NCBI GenBank assembly: GCA_020638295.1 | Contig: JACKIU010000004.1 | Location: 1-63,399 of the forward strand | From: Rhodospirillales bacterium | Lineage (GTDB): Bacteria > Pseudomonadota > Alphaproteobacteria > Micavibrionales > Micavibrionaceae | DNA length: 63,399 nt | Direction of reading: 5' to 3' | In this document: piece by piece, positions 60,882-63,399 of the stretch | Layout: each line of letters opens with the position of its first letter | How positions within the stretch are numbered: position 1 is the first letter of the stretch | The notes under the pieces: model-generated | What the model was told of the DNA's origin: nothing | Database searches by the model: none | The model's input: only the letters and a program-made list of their open reading frames with translations | Position numbers and translations under genes: made by a program

Positions 60882-61901
60882 CTATAAGAGAGAAACAATA
60901 TTTTCAACCGTACGTCTAGTCCCCAAACCATCGCACAAAGCGGATGAAGATCGTGAAAGAGCCGCACATTCTGCTGGCGCAGCATTCAAACGACCAATAC
61001 TGCAAGCAATATCTTCGGCAGAAATCTGATCGTACCTGCCCAAATGGATGCACGCTCCGGCTTTCTCGAGCATTGACGTAATCAAATTTTGGTTATCGGC
61101 CACGGTTATAAGCAAACTGGGTAAACCCAAAGCGCACCGTTCCCAACTGGTTGTCCCCCCGCAACCAAAAGCAATATCGGCCTGACTCATCATCTCCGCC
61201 ATATTTTCAACGGCCTTGTGAAGATGAGCCATATGAGGGGTCTCCACATCTAACCTGCGCACCAATTCCTCAACATCTTCGAATGCAAACGCATCCGAAC
61301 CAAGAACAACATCGATTTCAAGGGGGCCGCTATCATAAAGTACCAATCCTTCCAAAACCTTTGAAGTAACATCGTGAATATTTGTACTCCCCATAGAAAC
61401 AAGAACACGTTTCACAGTGCCTAAATCTTTGCGCCTTTCCAAAGACCGCTGTCGATACTCATGAAACTGCGGGCGGAGCAGGGCATATGCGCACCCTGTC
61501 AAAACCTCGCAATGATCCGGCACCAAAGCTTTATAATCTTCAGCTTGACGTCCGTACGTCTGATCAAGCAAAAGATCACAATCATGTTTTCGATCTGCCA
61601 GATCATCGATAACCATCACATGGCGCGCCCAACTCCGTGCCTGCGTTTCATACTGCACATCCAGCCCATAATGATCGACGATCAGTAAATCTGCCTTTTC
61701 AGGGCTATAAGAAACATTATGGATATGATGCCCGAACGCCGAAAGGGCAGGAACAATTTTCACCGTTTCCTCAGAGACTATAAAATAACACCCCCAGCCT
61801 TGCTCCGATAAGGCATCGGCCAGCGTGAGGCACCGCATAACATGGCCGCTGCCTATCGCCCTAGACGCATCACACCTAAAGTAAACAGACGCACCATCCA
61901 T
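60882..61901 (-). CDS. pseG: UDP-2,4-diacetamido-2,4,6-trideoxy-altrose hydrolase PseG
   Basis: PseG removes UDP to give the free sugar used by PseI. The 339-residue GT-B-like protein has FRCDASRAIGSGHVMRCLTL with the catalytic His (GSGHVMRC, about residues 17-24), LLIVDHYGLD, VLVSMGSTNIHDVTSKVLEG and FGCGGTTSWERCALGLPSLL (nucleotide site). This is the most specific marker that the operon makes a pseudaminic-acid-type sugar. PseB, PseC, PseH and PseF are not in the window and may lie beyond 63399. Confidence 0.92.
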   Translation of the reverse strand: MDGASVYFRCDASRAIGSGHVMRCLTLADALSEQGWGCYFIVSEETVKIVPALSAFGHHIHNVSYSPEKADLLIVDHYGLDVQYETQARSWARHVMVIDDLADRKHDCDLLLDQTYGRQAEDYKALVPDHCEVLTGCAYALLRPQFHEYRQRSLERRKDLGTVKRVLVSMGSTNIHDVTSKVLEGLVLYDSGPLEIDVVLGSDAFAFEDVEELVRRLDVETPHMAHLHKAVENMAEMMSQADIAFGCGGTTSWERCALGLPSLLITVADNQNLITSMLEKAGACIHLGRYDQISAEDIACSIGRLNAAPAECAALSRSSSALCDGLGTRRTVENIVSLL

Positions 61902-61914
61902 CAGTTAAAACTCA

Positions 61915-62577
61915 TTACACATAAGGATTATCGCCCCAAACCGTCTCTGCGTTTTTCTTCAAAACATTTAGCGCGACAAGATTATCTGGCGACATATCGT
62001 CAGAACCGGGATGCGGCATAATAATTTGCTCAATGCTTTCATAACACGGGTTCCAGCTAAATAGGTGGCTATAGTCCATTTTATAGCTAAAAACCCCATC
62101 CTTATGGGCATAAGCATTTTTATAGGGAATCTCGCTATGAAAATCATAAAGTATAATATGAGCGCCATCCTTCAAAACCCTATCAACTTCGGCGGCAATC
62201 TTAAAAAGATCGAAGCGATCGCACAAATATAGGCAAAAGCCCATAACCACCAAATCGTATTGCCCATCCTCAAAAGGCAAACGCTCTGCCGTAGCCTGAT
62301 ACATCTGAATATTGTCAAAATGATTTTCAACAGCCTGAGTAGAGGGATCGATTCCTGTATAGCGCGCCTCCGGAAAACGATCCTGCATCACGGCTAAGCG
62401 CCAGCCGTTACTAGCCCCAATTTCAAGCACGGAGTAAAAGGTAAAGGAAGATTTTTCAAGATACTTTAAAACCGGATCTTGTGCAGCCTTTGCCTGTAAA
62501 GTGTCTTGCGTAATCTTATTACGCTGAAACCATTGATCGCCTTCGCCTGCAAGGAATATATCTCGTTGTGAACTCAT
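61915..62577 (-). CDS. Class I SAM-dependent methyltransferase
   Basis: The 220-residue protein has motif I VLEIGASNGWRLAVMQDRF (about residues 51-69), YTGIDPSTQAV (motif II) and VVMGFCLYLCDRFDLFKIAA (motif IV). The substrate cannot be read; context suggests methylation of the sugar or of its formylated amino group. It is a Methyltransf_11/25-type domain only, and is followed by pseG after 13 bases. Confidence 0.87.
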   Translation of the reverse strand: MSSQRDIFLAGEGDQWFQRNKITQDTLQAKAAQDPVLKYLEKSSFTFYSVLEIGASNGWRLAVMQDRFPEARYTGIDPSTQAVENHFDNIQMYQATAERLPFEDGQYDLVVMGFCLYLCDRFDLFKIAAEVDRVLKDGAHIILYDFHSEIPYKNAYAHKDGVFSYKMDYSHLFSWNPCYESIEQIIMPHPGSDDMSPDNLVALNVLKKNAETVWGDNPYV

Positions 62578-62580
62578 AAC

Positions 62581-63399
62581 CTAAGCTGACTTTCTAACTT
62601 GAAAAACAGGTTGTAAAATGGGGGTTTCTAACCTATCAACAAGGGTTCTGGTGCGTAACTCATCCCGAATGCGAGACAGGGTTTTCTCATAAGCTCGCAT
62701 AACCCACTCAATATCGTATTCATTATGTGAATAGCTTATATTGTGGCTGGCTGCAATCAACACACCATTGGCCAGCATATCTATAATAAAGCGTGTTTTA
62801 ATTGCATTTGCATCTGCAGCCTCGTGACCATGAACTTGCCATATCGTCCACGGAGCAAGGCCTTTCAGAGCCATCACATCATTGAGTTCAAGCTCATCTA
62901 ACAAAGCCTGAATGCGCTTTGAAAGAGTGCCTCCCGTTTTCCAAAGCGTCTCAATAACGGGTTCACCGCGCATCTTTTTAACCACAGCCAAACCGGCAGC
63001 CAGTGACAAAGTCTCGCCGCCGAATGTTCCGGAATAAAAAATATCTTCCATCAGCCTCATGTATTTAGCCTTGCCAACAACAACAGACAAAGGTAAGCCA
63101 TTGGCAATTCCCTTACCAAAGGCTGCTAAGTCCGGTGTCACGCCGTAATGGCTCTGCGCACCGCCGATGTGAACACGAAAACCTGTAATAACCTCATCGA
63201 ACACCAGCAATGCACCTTTTTGATGTGTCAATTCTTTGACGGCTTCAAGATAACCCTGGTTAGGCTCCAGAAAACCGACTGGTTCCATTATAACGGCCGC
63301 CACATCATCCGGGAATTCATCAAAACAACAAGCCAAAGCATCAAGGTCATTAAAGGGAACAGTATGGGTCAAGTTGCGAACAGCATTAGGGACGCCAAG
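62581..63399 (-). CDS. Class III aminotransferase (glutamate-1-semialdehyde-aminomutase-like), 5' end outside window
   Basis: 273 residues of the C-terminal two thirds are visible, and the frame is open to the window edge. The segments are VAAVIMEPVGFLEPNQGYLE, LLVFDEVITGFRVHIGGAQS (PLP Asp), LAAFGKGIANGLPLSVVVGK (PLP lysine in GKGIANG) and SGTFGGETLSLAAGLAVV. It is like HemL, but such relatives occur in glycan clusters where they aminate sugar-like keto groups or make small amino alcohols. It is upstream of the methyltransferase by three bases and begins or extends the nonulosonate operon. Confidence 0.88.
   Translation of the reverse strand, partial: LGVPNAVRNLTHTVPFNDLDALACCFDEFPDDVAAVIMEPVGFLEPNQGYLEAVKELTHQKGALLVFDEVITGFRVHIGGAQSHYGVTPDLAAFGKGIANGLPLSVVVGKAKYMRLMEDIFYSGTFGGETLSLAAGLAVVKKMRGEPVIETLWKTGGTLSKRIQALLDELELNDVMALKGLAPWTIWQVHGHEAADANAIKTRFIIDMLANGVLIAASHNISYSHNEYDIEWVMRAYEKTLSRIRDELRTRTLVDRLETPILQPVFQVRKSA

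Overview
The window is a gene-dense stretch of an alphaproteobacterial chromosome. Supporting this are a CcrM-type GANTC adenine methyltransferase, an F1Fo ATP synthase membrane sector (atpI-B-E-F'-F) separate from the F1 genes, the mutY / DUF721 / DsbA-like / smc neighbourhood, and the proA-nadD-rsfS-rlmH-envC-ctpA-deacetylase-rppH run. Gene content resembles Rhodospirillales or Micavibrionales relatives, but the sequence alone does not fix the order. No tRNA, rRNA, transposase or CRISPR array was recognised.

Layout. (1) 1-3.2 kb: a 6S RNA candidate upstream of fau, a YmdB-type phosphodiesterase gene with one frameshift, and a small operon of an unknown protein plus a CheY-like receiver. (2) 3.2-10.8 kb: yebC, then ruvC, ruvA and ruvB, all broken by many small indels between about 3.95 and 6.17 kb, then intact ybgC-tolQ-tolR-tolA-tolB with no pal behind it. 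(3) 11.0-19.05 kb, minus strand: proA, nadD, a candidate small RNA/attenuator, rsfS, a mazEF toxin-antitoxin pair wedged between rsfS and rlmH, rlmH, envC, ctpA, a divergent polysaccharide deacetylase and rppH. (4) 19.2-41.0 kb: ATP synthase Fo genes, smc, a DsbA-like protein, an OmpA-like lipoprotein-sized protein, an inositol-monophosphatase-family protein, efp, a DUF721 protein, mutY, ccrM, rnhB, pepN, proB-obgE-rpmA-rplU and a ZIP transporter. (5) 41.1-63.4 kb, accessory and more AT-rich: a cell-surface glycan / small-molecule island.

The island has three transcription blocks. A minus operon (47.7 to 41.1 kb) encodes a sugar O-methyltransferase-like protein, an ABC exporter, a capsule-synthesis-like protein and two GT4 glycosyltransferases. 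Divergent from it, a plus operon (48.0 to 56.8 kb) encodes a sulfotransferase, a threonine-synthase-like enzyme, a PduX-like GHMP kinase, a cysteine-synthase-like PLP enzyme, an ATP-grasp ligase, an argininosuccinate-lyase-like enzyme and an asparagine-synthetase-like ligase without the N-terminal glutaminase cysteine. The set fits synthesis of a diamino acid such as 2,3-diaminobutyrate through O-phosphothreonine, followed by amide-bond formation. Converging on it, a minus operon (beyond 63.4 down to 57.7 kb) encodes a class III aminotransferase, a methyltransferase, PseG, two formyltransferase-fold proteins, a PIG-L deacetylase and a NeuB/PseI synthase, which fits an N-formylated nonulosonic (pseudaminic-acid-like) sugar. 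A glycan carrying a nonulosonate and an unusual amino-acid substituent is a reasonable but unproven reading, and is the most interesting system here.

A dispersed palindromic repeat (ends GTCATYCC...GGRATGAC, about 80-150 bp) occurs at least seven times between genes and once in frame inside rnhB, as Rickettsia palindromic elements do.
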